Source of the DNA: Chelativorans sp. ZYF759 | Lineage (GTDB): Bacteria > Pseudomonadota > Alphaproteobacteria > Rhizobiales > Rhizobiaceae | Assembly (NCBI RefSeq): GCF_012911015.1 | Contig: NZ_WVVV01000004.1 | Span: 206,306-270,305, forward strand | Length of the DNA stretch: 64,000 bases | Direction: 5' to 3' | Made by a program: the position numbers and the translations under genes | The notes under the pieces: generated by a model | Seen by the model: only the letters and a program-made list of their open reading frames with translations | Database searches by the model: none | What the model was told of the DNA's origin: nothing | Shown here: in pieces, positions 18,449-30,195 of the stretch | Layout: the number at the start of each line of letters is the position of its first letter | Position numbering within the stretch: position 1 is the first letter of the stretch

Positions 18449-18787
18449 TCAGGTCACGGCCGCACGCGCGGCCTGGAACAGGCCGGCCGAGCGCGCGCCC
18501 GAGCGGCAATAGGCGAAGACCGGTCCGTCGGCCGCCTTCAGCGCCTTGGCCATGGCCTCTACCTCCGCCCGGCCGGACTGGCCCGGAACGACAGGGATGT
18601 AGTGGAAAGCCAGGCCCGCCTCCGTAGCCGCCTTGCCCATGGCCTCGGCGCTTGGCTGGCCGGCCTGCTCGTTGTCCGGCCGGTTGCAGATGACGGACCG
18701 GAAGCCGTTTTGCGCCAGCGCGGCCACGTCCGACGGTTCGATCTGGGGGCCGACGAAGAAATCGTCGCTGATCTTGGTGATGCTCAT
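18449..18787 (-). CDS. Tir-like (DUF442/TIGR01244) sulfurtransferase or phosphatase
   Basis: A 112-residue protein of the group found as the N-terminal half of the bifunctional sulfurtransferase-dioxygenase Blh. It has the cysteine loop AYCRSGARS with Cys94, like tyrosine phosphatases and rhodaneses, and the motif ICNRPDNEQ near residue 34. It probably handles persulfide sulfur for the dioxygenase encoded just upstream; in Blh the two functions are fused. The start follows AAGGAACC. It is second in a minus-strand operon behind the ETHE1-like gene. Confidence 0.88.
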   Translation of the reverse strand: MSITKISDDFFVGPQIEPSDVAALAQNGFRSVICNRPDNEQAGQPSAEAMGKAATEAGLAFHYIPVVPGQSGRAEVEAMAKALKAADGPVFAYCRSGARSAGLFQAARAAVT

Positions 18788-18822
18788 TTCGTGGTTCCTT
18801 TCGGGGGGCTGGGGCGTGCCGG

Positions 18823-19719
18823 TCAGAGCGTGTTGACCGGCACCTTGAGGAAGGTCTTGCCGCCTTCGTCCTTCGGCGGCAGCTGACCGGCGCGCATATT
18901 GACCTGCAGCGACGGGATGATGAGCTTGGGCATCGCGAGCGTGGCGTCTCGCGCCTCGCGCATGGCCACGAACTCGTCCTCGCTGACCCCGTCCTTCACA
19001 TGGATGTTGTGCGCGCGTTCTTCGGCGACCGTGGTTTCCCACTCGATGTCGCGCCCGTTCGGCCCGTAATCGTGGCACATGAAGAGCCGCGTCTCATCGG
19101 GCAGCGCCAAAACACGCTTCATCGAGCGGTAGAGCTCGCGCGCATCGCCGCCGGGGAAGTCGGCGCGTGCGGAACCGCCATCGGGCATGAACAGCGTGTC
19201 GCCAACAAAGGCCGCATCGCCCACCACATGCGTCATGCAGGCCGGCGTGTGGCCAGGCGTGTGCATCGCATAAGCGGTCATGGTGCCGATCGTGTAGGAA
19301 TCGCCATCCTTGAACAGGCGGTCGAACTGCGAGCCGTCGCGCTGGAACTCCGTGCCCTCGTTGAAGACCTTGCCGAACGTGTCCTGGACGATGGTGATGT
19401 TTTCGCCAATGCCGAGCTTGCCGCCCAGCTTCTGCTGGATGTAGGGCGCTGCCGAGAGATGGTCGGCATGGACGTGGGTCTCGATGATCCACTCCAGCTT
19501 CCAGCCTTTCTCCTCAATGTAGCGGATGATCGCGTCGGCGCCATCATAGGTGATGCGGCCCGCTGCGTAGTCGATGTCCATCACCGAATCCACCACCGCG
19601 CAGGCGTCGGAACCGGGATCCTTGACGATGTAGGAGATCGTGTTGGTCGGTTCGTCGAAGAAGGCGACGACCTCCGGCTTGAGGCTCGTGTGCGGGGCAA
19701 AGGGCAGGATCTGGTTCAT
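18823..19719 (-). CDS. ETHE1-like persulfide dioxygenase (metallo-beta-lactamase fold)
   Basis: A 298-residue metallo-beta-lactamase-fold protein. Visible are THVHADHLSA (82-87 for the HxHxDH site), HTPGHTPACMTHVVGD, VGDTLF and CHDYGPNGRD. These fit Fe2+-dependent persulfide dioxygenases, which oxidise glutathione persulfide to sulfite. The start at 19719 is preceded by GAGGAGACCG. It is the first gene of the operon with the Tir-like and SQR genes, so persulfide made by SQR is probably cleared here. Expression is likely repressed by the divergent BigR/SqrR-type gene. Confidence 0.92.
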   Translation of the reverse strand: MNQILPFAPHTSLKPEVVAFFDEPTNTISYIVKDPGSDACAVVDSVMDIDYAAGRITYDGADAIIRYIEEKGWKLEWIIETHVHADHLSAAPYIQQKLGGKLGIGENITIVQDTFGKVFNEGTEFQRDGSQFDRLFKDGDSYTIGTMTAYAMHTPGHTPACMTHVVGDAAFVGDTLFMPDGGSARADFPGGDARELYRSMKRVLALPDETRLFMCHDYGPNGRDIEWETTVAEERAHNIHVKDGVSEDEFVAMREARDATLAMPKLIIPSLQVNMRAGQLPPKDEGGKTFLKVPVNTL

Positions 19720-19803
19720 GTCGGTCTCCTCTCGCAAGCGCTGGTGCCTTTTCCGGCACCGTTCCGGAATCGCCCATGGTCATCGGGGTCGGGGGGTGCC
19801 AGA

Positions 19804-19833
19804 ATGCAGTTGTACAAATCAACGAAACTGCAT
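19804..19833. promoter_or_regulatory. Candidate operator of the BigR/SqrR-type repressor
   Basis: A perfect 8-base inverted repeat, ATGCAGTT and AACTGCAT, separated by 14 bases, in the AT-rich region between the repressor gene and the persulfide dioxygenase operon. Its position suits a site controlling both promoters. It also argues that translation of the repressor starts at 19846 and not at the ATG inside the left arm. Confidence 0.5.
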
Positions 19834-19845
19834 ATATGCGAAGAT

Positions 19846-20178
19846 ATGAATAAACGCAAGATGGATGCCGCGCAGATGACGCGTGTGGCTGGAGAAGCCT
19901 CCGAACTGCTTCTGGCGATGGCCAACACCAACCGCCTGATGATCCTGTGCTATCTGCTGGACGGCGAATGCACCGTCGGCACCCTGGCCGAGCGCCTGGG
20001 CATGAACCAGACCGCGGTCTCCCAGCAACTGGCCAAGCTCAGGGCCATGAAGCTCGTCACCACGCGCCGCGAGGCACAGCAGATCTTCTATTCGCTGGCC
20101 TCGAGCGAGGTGGAGCGCGTTCTCGAGACGCTCTACGGCATCTATTGCGACCCCGAGGCGCCGCGCCGGCTCGCCTGA
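19846..20178 (+). CDS. BigR/SqrR-like ArsR-family persulfide-sensing repressor
   Basis: A 110-residue winged-helix repressor with the recognition region MNQTAVSQQLAKLR near residues 53-66. Cys35 (MILCYLL) and Cys101 (GIYCDP) are both exactly six positions from Cys41 and Cys107 of SqrR, the pair that forms a polysulfide bridge with persulfides and releases DNA. A third cysteine, Cys42, is extra. The gene is divergent from the ETHE1-Tir-SQR operon, as expected for its regulator. The start is set at 19846 because the upstream ATG lies in the operator. Confidence 0.9.
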   Translation: MNKRKMDAAQMTRVAGEASELLLAMANTNRLMILCYLLDGECTVGTLAERLGMNQTAVSQQLAKLRAMKLVTTRREAQQIFYSLASSEVERVLETLYGIYCDPEAPRRLA

Positions 20179-20289
20179 AGCCGGACTTCCGCCCCGACGT
20201 CTGGACGCGCTGCTGCGCCGCGATTATGTTCGCGCCAACATGCGTCGCACGCTTCGGCGCCGGCCCAGCCCATTTCAAGGAGACCCAGC

Positions 20290-20880
20290 GTGGAACTCAT
20301 CATCGTCCTGCTCGTCATCGTGGCGCTGGTCGTCTTTGTTGTCGTTCTCTACAACAACCTCGTCCGGCTCCGGAACGCCTACATCAACGCCTTTGCCCAG
20401 GTCGACGTGCAGTTGAAGCGTCGTCACGACCTGATCCCCCAGCTGGTGGAGACCGTGAAGGGCTACATGAAGCACGAGCGCGAGACGCTCGAGGCGGTGA
20501 TCCAGGCCCGCAACCAGGCCGAACAGATCCGCCAGGCGGTGGGCAATGCGGTCGGCGATCCGAAGGCCATGGCCCAGCTCGGCCAGGCGGAAGGCGCTCT
20601 CGGCGGCATGCTCGGCCGCCTTTTCGCCCTGTCGGAGGCCTATCCCGATCTCAAGGCCAGCGCGAATTTCATGCAGTTCCAGGAAGAGCTGACCTCGACG
20701 GAAAACCGTGTCGCCTATGCAAGGCAGGCCTATAACGACGCAGGCATGTCCTACAACAATGCCGTTCAGAGCGTGCCCTCCAACTTCGTGGCCAGCACCT
20801 TCGGGTTCCGCGAGGTCGGCATGCTGGAATTCGAGGACCGCGAGGCGATCCAGCAGGCGCCGAAGGTGTCGTTCAGCTGA
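20290..20880 (+). CDS. LemA family protein
   Basis: A 196-residue protein with one N-terminal membrane helix (about residues 2-22) and the family signature YNNLVRLRNAYINAFAQVDVQLKRRHDLIPQL, followed by coiled helices. The start codon is GTG at 20290 with AAGGAG seven bases before it. LemA proteins often pair with M48 metallopeptidases, as here. The joint role is not firmly known; envelope protein quality control is likely. Confidence 0.92.
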   Translation: MELIIVLLVIVALVVFVVVLYNNLVRLRNAYINAFAQVDVQLKRRHDLIPQLVETVKGYMKHERETLEAVIQARNQAEQIRQAVGNAVGDPKAMAQLGQAEGALGGMLGRLFALSEAYPDLKASANFMQFQEELTSTENRVAYARQAYNDAGMSYNNAVQSVPSNFVASTFGFREVGMLEFEDREAIQQAPKVSFS

Positions 20881-20900
20881 CCCGGCGGACCTGACCCCAC

Positions 20901-21977
20901 ATGGCCAGCTTTGATTTCAGGGCCCAGCAGGAGCGGTCTCGCCGCATGAGCTTCGTGCTCGTGGCGCTGTTCGTGGTCATGGTGGCGCTGATCGCCGGCA
21001 TTCTGGGCACGCTTGCCTCGATCTTCCTCGTCGAGGAACAGGTGGCCCAGGTTGACGAGCTTCGGGTGGTGCCTGAACTTGCCATCGGCGTCTCGCTCGT
21101 TGTGATGGCGGTCATCTTCGCCGTCTCCTTCTTCAAGATCGCCAGCCTGGGCTCGGACGGCGCGCGCGTCGCGCAGTCGCTCGGCGCCGAGGAGGTGACG
21201 GAAGACACCCAGAACCCGTTCAAGAAGCGCTATCTCAACATCATAGACGAGATGTCGATCGCCGCCGGCCTGCCGCGCCCACGGGCCTTCGTCGTCAAGC
21301 ATGAGCAGGGCATCAACGCCTTTGCCGCAGGCGGTTCGCCCGAGAAGGCCGCCATCGGCGTGACGCATGGGGCGCTGGTCAAGCTGAACCGCGAGGAGCT
21401 TGCCGGCGTCGTCGCCCACGAGATGGCGCACATCGCCAATCTCGACACGCGGCTCAACGTGCGCCTGATGGGCATGGTCTTCGGGCTCGTGGCGCTCTAC
21501 ACGATCGGCCGCGTCGTGCTGCGCAGCGCGGCCCTGTCGCGCGGCGGCAGCCGCGACAACAGGGGCGCGGCGCCGATGCTGGCCATCGGGATCGCCATGG
21601 TGGTGCTGGGTTCGCTGGGCGTGCTCGGCGGACGCATCCTGCAGAGCGCGGTGTCGCGCAAGCGCGAATATCTGGCAGATGCGACCGGCGTGCAGTTCAC
21701 GCGCAACCCGCAAGGGCTTGCCAACGCGCTGAAGAAGATTGGGGCGACGGCAGCCGGCAGCCATGTCGAGAACGGGCATGCCGAAGAGGCGCGCCACATG
21801 TTCTTCGCGCAGGCCACCGGCTCTTTCGTGGGGCTGTTTTCCACCCATCCGCCGCTCGACCAGCGCATCCGCGCACTCGACCCGCGCTTCGATCCGAAGT
21901 CCGATCCGATCTACACCAAGGACGACAAGCAGATCCTGCGCGAGACCCGCCACGAACTCGTCGGTCCCTGGGGCTAG
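20901..21977 (+). CDS. Membrane-bound M48 family zinc metallopeptidase
   Basis: A 358-residue HtpX/Ste24-related protease. Two membrane helices lie at about 17-45 and 58-80, the zinc site HEMAH at 173-177, two further hydrophobic stretches near 190-210 and 225-248, and the downstream metal-ligand region KREYLADATGVQ. The catalytic domain should face the cytoplasm, as in HtpX. It follows lemA by 20 bases. Its stop codon shares a CTAG palindrome with the stop of the convergent transporter gene. Confidence 0.92.
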   Translation: MASFDFRAQQERSRRMSFVLVALFVVMVALIAGILGTLASIFLVEEQVAQVDELRVVPELAIGVSLVVMAVIFAVSFFKIASLGSDGARVAQSLGAEEVTEDTQNPFKKRYLNIIDEMSIAAGLPRPRAFVVKHEQGINAFAAGGSPEKAAIGVTHGALVKLNREELAGVVAHEMAHIANLDTRLNVRLMGMVFGLVALYTIGRVVLRSAALSRGGSRDNRGAAPMLAIGIAMVVLGSLGVLGGRILQSAVSRKREYLADATGVQFTRNPQGLANALKKIGATAAGSHVENGHAEEARHMFFAQATGSFVGLFSTHPPLDQRIRALDPRFDPKSDPIYTKDDKQILRETRHELVGPWG

Positions 21978-22903
21978 GGCCTGGCCGTCCAGCGGTACCA
22001 GCGGGCGAGCAGGAAGGGCGTCACATACATCGGCACCTGGAAGCAGCCGATGAAGAGCAGCAGTTCCTCGGCTGTCTGCGCCGGGAGCACGCTCAGGAAC
22101 AGCGCGACATTGCGGTTGCCGGCCACCACGCCGAGCGCGGGCGCGGCGCGCGGTTCGGCCCGGCGCGCGACGAGGCTCGTGACCATCTGCAGCGGTATGT
22201 TGAGCGCGAACACCGCCGCCATCGCGAGCAGGAGGTCACGCCGGTCGTTGAGGATCGCGGGACCAATGGCCGACATCAGCCCGATTACGACCAGCCCCAG
22301 AAGCAGCGCCGCCAGCCCGTCCATGGCGTCATAGGCGTTCTGGCTCCCCGGCACGATACGAAAGTGCCTCAGCGCCAGCGCCGCCCCGCCCGCCAGCGCG
22401 ATCAGCCCCAGCAATTCGAGTGCGGCGCGCGCCACCGCAACCGGGCTGCCGAAGGCCGGCATCAGCCAGAAGACGGGGATGACGGTCAGCGGCAGGAGCG
22501 CGGTGCCGATGACGAGCTGGCGCAAGGCGGGTGCCGGATCGCCGCCCGCCATCAGCGTGATGTTGGGGCTGCCGGTGATGGGGGCAGCCGCCAGCACCAG
22601 GATCACGCCCATCGCCAGCGGATGGGCCAGCCAGCCGAGTGCGGCGAAACCCAGTGCCGCCGACACCGGAAGAGCCAGTTGCAGGACGAGCGCCAGGCCT
22701 GCCGCCCGGTGCATGCCCTTCATGCCGGCCTTCAGCCCCTCGGGTCCCAGCCGCAACACGGCCAGGAAAAGCAGCGAGACGATCATCGGCGCGATCGCCG
22801 GCCTCAGCGCCTGTGCGAGATCGGGCAGGCCCGCCCCGGCCACCAAGCCGGCGATGAGCACCAGCTTGCCGTGGCGCGACAGGAAGCGGAGAGCCGCCAG
22901 CAT
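21974..22903 (-). CDS. BASS-like (bile acid:sodium symporter superfamily) transporter
   Basis: A 309-residue integral membrane protein with nine or ten hydrophobic helices. The repeats AAPITGSPNITLMAGG (about 105-120) and GVVAGNRNVALFLSVLP (about 260-276) match the two crossing-region motifs of the BASS fold. The substrate is unknown; organic anions are likely. The start is ATG 22903. It stands between the protease gene and the MarR-like regulator, both of which could be unrelated. Confidence 0.75.
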   Translation of the reverse strand: MLAALRFLSRHGKLVLIAGLVAGAGLPDLAQALRPAIAPMIVSLLFLAVLRLGPEGLKAGMKGMHRAAGLALVLQLALPVSAALGFAALGWLAHPLAMGVILVLAAAPITGSPNITLMAGGDPAPALRQLVIGTALLPLTVIPVFWLMPAFGSPVAVARAALELLGLIALAGGAALALRHFRIVPGSQNAYDAMDGLAALLLGLVVIGLMSAIGPAILNDRRDLLLAMAAVFALNIPLQMVTSLVARRAEPRAAPALGVVAGNRNVALFLSVLPAQTAEELLLFIGCFQVPMYVTPFLLARWYRWTARP

Positions 22904-22906
22904 CGA

Positions 22907-23449
22907 TCAGAGCGAGGCGGCGGCGCGGGCGGCCTGGTCGTAGGCACCGGACAGGGTGCGCATCAGCGCCGCCATGCGCGAGATGTCGGCAGGGTCGTGG
23001 CCGAGTTGGCGGGCCGCGCGCACCACCAGCGCCTCCCGCACCTCCGCATAGCGCGCGCAGAGTTTTGCACCCTTCTCGGTGATCGAGATGGTCTTTTCCT
23101 TGCCGCTGCGTCCTGCCTTCACCAGCCCGTGCTCGACCAGCTTCTTGATGGCGTAATTGGCCAGATGCGTGTCCTCGATGTTCAAGACGAGGCAGATGTC
23201 GGCCAGCGTCTTGGGCCGCTCACGATGATGGACGAGATGAACGATCAGCACTTCGAGCGGTGACATGGCCGGCCCGCCGGCCGCCCCCATGCAGCGCACG
23301 ATCCAGCGCTGGAAGGCGTTGTTGGCCATCGTCAGCGCGAACTCCACCTCCGAGAGGGCCGGCAGGCTGGAATTGGCCAGATGCGCCGAGGAGACGACCG
23401 GCCCGATGCCGGGCGCGATCATCGGTTCATCATCGTGCTCGGAAGCCAT
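22907..23449 (-). CDS. MarR-like winged-helix regulator
   Basis: A 180-residue protein with a winged-helix domain at about residues 60-130 (LADICLVLNIEDTHLANYAIKKLVEHGLVKAGRSGKEKTISITEKG). It resembles the predicted MarR-type regulators of COG5631. The ATG at 23449 has GGAG eight bases upstream, so the gene overlaps the end of the TRAP large permease gene; a second ATG at 23422 overlaps that stop codon as ATGA. Being last in the TRAP operon, it probably controls that operon and perhaps the divergent oxoprolinase gene. Confidence 0.85.
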   Translation of the reverse strand: MASEHDDEPMIAPGIGPVVSSAHLANSSLPALSEVEFALTMANNAFQRWIVRCMGAAGGPAMSPLEVLIVHLVHHRERPKTLADICLVLNIEDTHLANYAIKKLVEHGLVKAGRSGKEKTISITEKGAKLCARYAEVREALVVRAARQLGHDPADISRMAALMRTLSGAYDQAARAAASL

Positions 23450-24723
23450 AGCGCGATCTCCGGAAAGATGGACAGGATAGCGGTTGCCAGCACCAGGATC
23501 AGGAAGAAGGGCAGCGCATAACGCGCGATCTCGAAGATGCCCCTCCCCGTGATCGATTGGATGACGAACAGGTTGAAGCCAACCGGCGGCGTGATCTGGC
23601 TCATCTCCACCACCAGCACCAGGAAGACACCGAACCAGATCGGATCGATGCCCGCCGCCAGCACCATGGGCAGGATGACCGACGTCGTCAGCACCACGAT
23701 CGAAATACCGTCGAGGAAGAAGCCAAGCACGATGAAGAAGACGAGCAGCGCCGCCAGCAGCGCGAACTGCGAATAGCCCTGGTCTCCGATCCAGGCCGCC
23801 AGCGCCCGCGGGATGCCGGTAAAGCCCATCGCGACGGTCAGGAAGGAGGCGCCAGCCAGGATGAAGGCGATCATGCAGGTGGTGATCGCCGATCCGCGCA
23901 GCGAGGCCACGAAGCTCGACCGGTCCAGCCCGCCGGTTGCCCAGGAAATCGCCAGCGCGCCCACCACGCCGACCACCGCCGCCTCCGTGGGCGAGGCCAG
24001 CCCGCCATAGATGGAGCCGATCACCGCGATGATGAGACCCACCGTCGGCAGGAGCAGCGTGAAGGCGTGTATCTTTTCCCGCCAGCTCGGCGCGGGCTCC
24101 GGCTCGGGCATCTTGTTCTTGTTCAGGAGCGCCCACAGCATGATGTAACCCGCAAACATCGCCGCCAGCATGATGCCGGGTATGACGCCGGCCAGGAACA
24201 GCCGTGCGATCGACTGCTCGGTCGCCGCGCCATAGACGATCAGGATGATGGAGGGCGGGATGAGGAAGCCGAACGTGCCCGAACCCGCCAGCGTGCCGAT
24301 GGCGATGCGGGCATCGTAGCCGCGCGATTTAAGCTCCGGCAGCGACATGCGGCCCACCGTCGCCGTTGTGGCGGCAGACGAGCCCGAGACGGCGGCAAAG
24401 AGCGCGCAGCCGAAGACGTTGACGTGCAGCAGCCGCCCTGGCAGCCGGCGCGTCAGCGGCGCCAGCCCAGCGAACATGTCGGAGGACAATCGCGACCGGA
24501 ACAGGATCTCGCCCATCCAGATGAACATGGGCAGCGCGGTGAGATCCCAGCTGTTCAGCGCGCCCCAGACGCGGCGGGCGAAGACCTGGCCGACGGGTGC
24601 GGAAGTCGCCAGTTCCATGGCGACCAGCCCGACCGCCATCAGCGCGAAGCCGACCCACAGTCCGGACAGGAGGAAGCCGAACAGCACGACGACGAGAATG
24701 ATGGAAAGGAGGCCCATATCCAT
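23419..24723 (-). CDS. TRAP transporter large permease (DctM)
   Basis: A 434-residue inner-membrane protein with about twelve helices. It has the DctM-type pattern, including SGSSAATTATVGRMSLPELKSRGYD (about 113-137), GTFGFLIPPSIILIVYG and the second-half repeat PPVGFNLFVIQSITG. It catalyses Na+- or H+-driven uptake with the small permease and the periplasmic receptor. Its ATG overlaps the stop codon of the small permease gene as TGATG, a sign of translational coupling. Confidence 0.95.
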   Translation of the reverse strand: MDMGLLSIILVVVLFGFLLSGLWVGFALMAVGLVAMELATSAPVGQVFARRVWGALNSWDLTALPMFIWMGEILFRSRLSSDMFAGLAPLTRRLPGRLLHVNVFGCALFAAVSGSSAATTATVGRMSLPELKSRGYDARIAIGTLAGSGTFGFLIPPSIILIVYGAATEQSIARLFLAGVIPGIMLAAMFAGYIMLWALLNKNKMPEPEPAPSWREKIHAFTLLLPTVGLIIAVIGSIYGGLASPTEAAVVGVVGALAISWATGGLDRSSFVASLRGSAITTCMIAFILAGASFLTVAMGFTGIPRALAAWIGDQGYSQFALLAALLVFFIVLGFFLDGISIVVLTTSVILPMVLAAGIDPIWFGVFLVLVVEMSQITPPVGFNLFVIQSITGRGIFEIARYALPFFLILVLATAILSIFPEIALWLPSTMMNR

Positions 24724-25283
24724 CAGCGGTAGCCCTCCGCCTGCTCGCGTTCGAGTTCGGCCTTGCGGAAGGCGGCCCCCTCGCCACGCATGACGGCGAC
24801 GAATTCGTCGACAAGCGCCACCACGAAGATGACGAGGCCCAGCGTCATGACCGTTTGCGGCAGCCAGAGCGGGATCGGGATGAGCCCGTACGAGACCGAC
24901 CCGCGATCATACGAGGCGACCGTCTGCCATCCCATGAACCAGGTCGCGAAACACATCAGGCCGATGGCGACGAGCAGCACCAGCGCCGAAATCCAGCGGT
25001 CAGCGGCAGGCGGCAGGAACCTCAGGATGAGGGTCACGCGCACGTGGCCCGCGGCCCGCAGCGTGTAGGGCAGCGCCAGGAACGCGGCGGCCACGAAAAG
25101 GAAGCCGCCGAGTTCGGCCAGCGACGGCACGGCAAGGCCGAACCGGCCGACACCGAGCCAGACGCCGACGCGGTCTGCCATGCGGCCGAGAACCTGTACG
25201 AATACGAGTGAAGCGATGATCACCATCGCCAGGCACGCGCCCGCGAGCGCGGCCGCATAGAGACCGTCCAGAGCCTTGCGCAT
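24723..25283 (-). CDS. TRAP transporter small permease (DctQ)
   Basis: A 186-residue membrane protein with four helices (about 12-32, 52-75, 95-118, 138-160) and the family motif RAAGHVRVTLILRFLP. It is the partner of the large permease encoded next. The start chosen (MRKALDG) lies in front of the first helix; the frame is open further upstream but reads into the intergenic gap. Confidence 0.9.
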   Translation of the reverse strand: MRKALDGLYAAALAGACLAMVIIASLVFVQVLGRMADRVGVWLGVGRFGLAVPSLAELGGFLFVAAAFLALPYTLRAAGHVRVTLILRFLPPAADRWISALVLLVAIGLMCFATWFMGWQTVASYDRGSVSYGLIPIPLWLPQTVMTLGLVIFVVALVDEFVAVMRGEGAAFRKAELEREQAEGYR

Positions 25284-25338
25284 CGGCTTGTCCCAGAAAG
25301 AGTTCGGGCGGGTCGAAGGACCCGCCCGTGTTGGAAGA

Positions 25339-26319
25339 CTATCGGCTGCGGTAGGCCTCGACAACCGCAGCACCGGTCTCGCCGGCCTGCGCTTCCCACT
25401 CGGCGGTCATGGTCGCGCCGACTTCCTGCAGCTTGGCCGAAAGCGCCTCGGAGGGCTGCATGATCTCCATGCCACCTTCTTCCAGCGCCGCGATCTTCTC
25501 TTCGGTCTCGGCGCGCGACATCTCCCAGCCGCGGGTCTCTGCTTCCGCCGCTGCCTCGAGCAGCGCCGCGCGCTCCTCGTCAGACAGCGCCTCGAAGGCA
25601 TCCGTGTTCACGAAGACGATGTTCTTGGGCAGCCAGGCCTGCGTGTCGATGTAGTGCGTGACGAAATCCCAGGCCTGCGCGTTGGCGCCGGTCGAGGGCG
25701 AAGTGATCATGGCTTCCACGCGGCCCGTCGAGAAGGCGGTCGGGATGTCGGTCTCCTCGACCTGGGTCGGGGTGGCGCCCAGCAGCTCGGCCAGCCGCTC
25801 GGTGGCGACATTGTAGGCACGGAAGGAGAGGCCTTCCATCTGCGCGGGGTCGGTGACCTCCTGGCGCAGATAGAGGCTCTGACCGGGCCACGGCACGGCG
25901 TAGAGGACGGTCAGGCCCTGCTCTGCGAGAGCCTCGGAGACGGCCTCACGCGAGACCTCCCACAGTGCCTCTGCCTCGTCATAGGACGACGCAAGGAAGG
26001 GGATGGAATCGAGCGCGAAGATCGGATCCTCGTTGGCAAGACGCGACAGGAGGATCTCGCCGATCGGCACGAGCCCATCACGCACCGCGTCCTTGATCTC
26101 GGCATGGCCGAACAGCGAATTGGCCGAATGGACGGTGATGTCGATCGCGCCGTCGGACTTCTCCCGGAGATCGTCGGCGAACTGCATGATGTTCTGGGTG
26201 TGGAAGATGCCGTCGCCATAGGGGGTCGGCATGTCCCAGGCAGTCTGTGCCATTGCCGGCGCCGCCATCAGCGCGGCCATGGCGGCTCCCGTCAGTGCGG
26301 CCTTGGTGAAGTGTTTCAT
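25339..26319 (-). CDS. TRAP transporter substrate-binding protein (DctP)
   Basis: A 326-residue periplasmic receptor. The signal peptide covers residues 1-24 (AMAALMAAPAMA, cleavage before QTAWDMP). The mature part has DctP-type features, including FRAYNVATERLAELLGATP with the arginine that usually binds a carboxylate, and a helical C-terminus rich in Glu and Ala. The ligand is probably an organic acid. The divergent oxoprolinase gene suggests 5-oxoproline or a related amide, which is inference from neighbourhood. Confidence 0.93.
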   Translation of the reverse strand: MKHFTKAALTGAAMAALMAAPAMAQTAWDMPTPYGDGIFHTQNIMQFADDLREKSDGAIDITVHSANSLFGHAEIKDAVRDGLVPIGEILLSRLANEDPIFALDSIPFLASSYDEAEALWEVSREAVSEALAEQGLTVLYAVPWPGQSLYLRQEVTDPAQMEGLSFRAYNVATERLAELLGATPTQVEETDIPTAFSTGRVEAMITSPSTGANAQAWDFVTHYIDTQAWLPKNIVFVNTDAFEALSDEERAALLEAAAEAETRGWEMSRAETEEKIAALEEGGMEIMQPSEALSAKLQEVGATMTAEWEAQAGETGAAVVEAYRSR

Positions 26320-26344
26320 GACCTGAAGTCTCCCTCTGTTGGTT

Positions 26345-26366
26345 GCGAAGGAGGCTGTTCCTTCGC
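26345..26366. repeat. Inverted repeat in the dctP leader
   Basis: Perfect 8-base arms GCGAAGGA and TCCTTCGC around a 6-base loop, between dctP and the oxoprolinase gene and 26 bases upstream of the dctP start. It could form an mRNA hairpin in the dctP leader or be a protein-binding site. Confidence 0.5.
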
Positions 26367-26394
26367 GGCGCCATTACGTGGCGTCAAATCGGAG

Positions 26395-26422
26395 GTTGAC
26401 TGCTCATTCGCAATTTGTCAAC
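26395..26422. promoter_or_regulatory. Candidate operator between dctP and the oxoprolinase gene
   Basis: Inverted repeat GTTGAC-N16-GTCAAC in the 160-base divergent promoter region. The minus-strand reading includes TTGACA, which could be a -35 element toward dctP, but no good -10 follows at 17 bases. The nearby MarR-like protein is the obvious candidate to bind. Confidence 0.35.
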
Positions 26423-26479
26423 GATTTGTAAGTGAGCGATGCAACGACGTGTCGCGGGGGTGGGATCGGAGAGAATCTT

Positions 26480-30127
<3,648 letters not shown>

Positions 30128-30145
30128 GCGACATCGTTGCTCCGC

Positions 30146-30181
30146 CGCCCGCACTGCCTTAGATCACGGCCAGTGCGGGCG
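30146..30181. repeat. Strong inverted repeat upstream of the tusA-like gene
   Basis: Perfect 11-base arms CGCCCGCACTG and CAGTGCGGGCG with a 14-base loop, in the 68-base gap between the oxoprolinase gene and the TusA-like gene. No T-run follows, so it is not a standard intrinsic terminator. It may be an mRNA-stabilising hairpin, a Rho-linked terminator or an operator. Confidence 0.6.
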
Positions 30182-30195
30182 AGGGTCGCGAAAGA

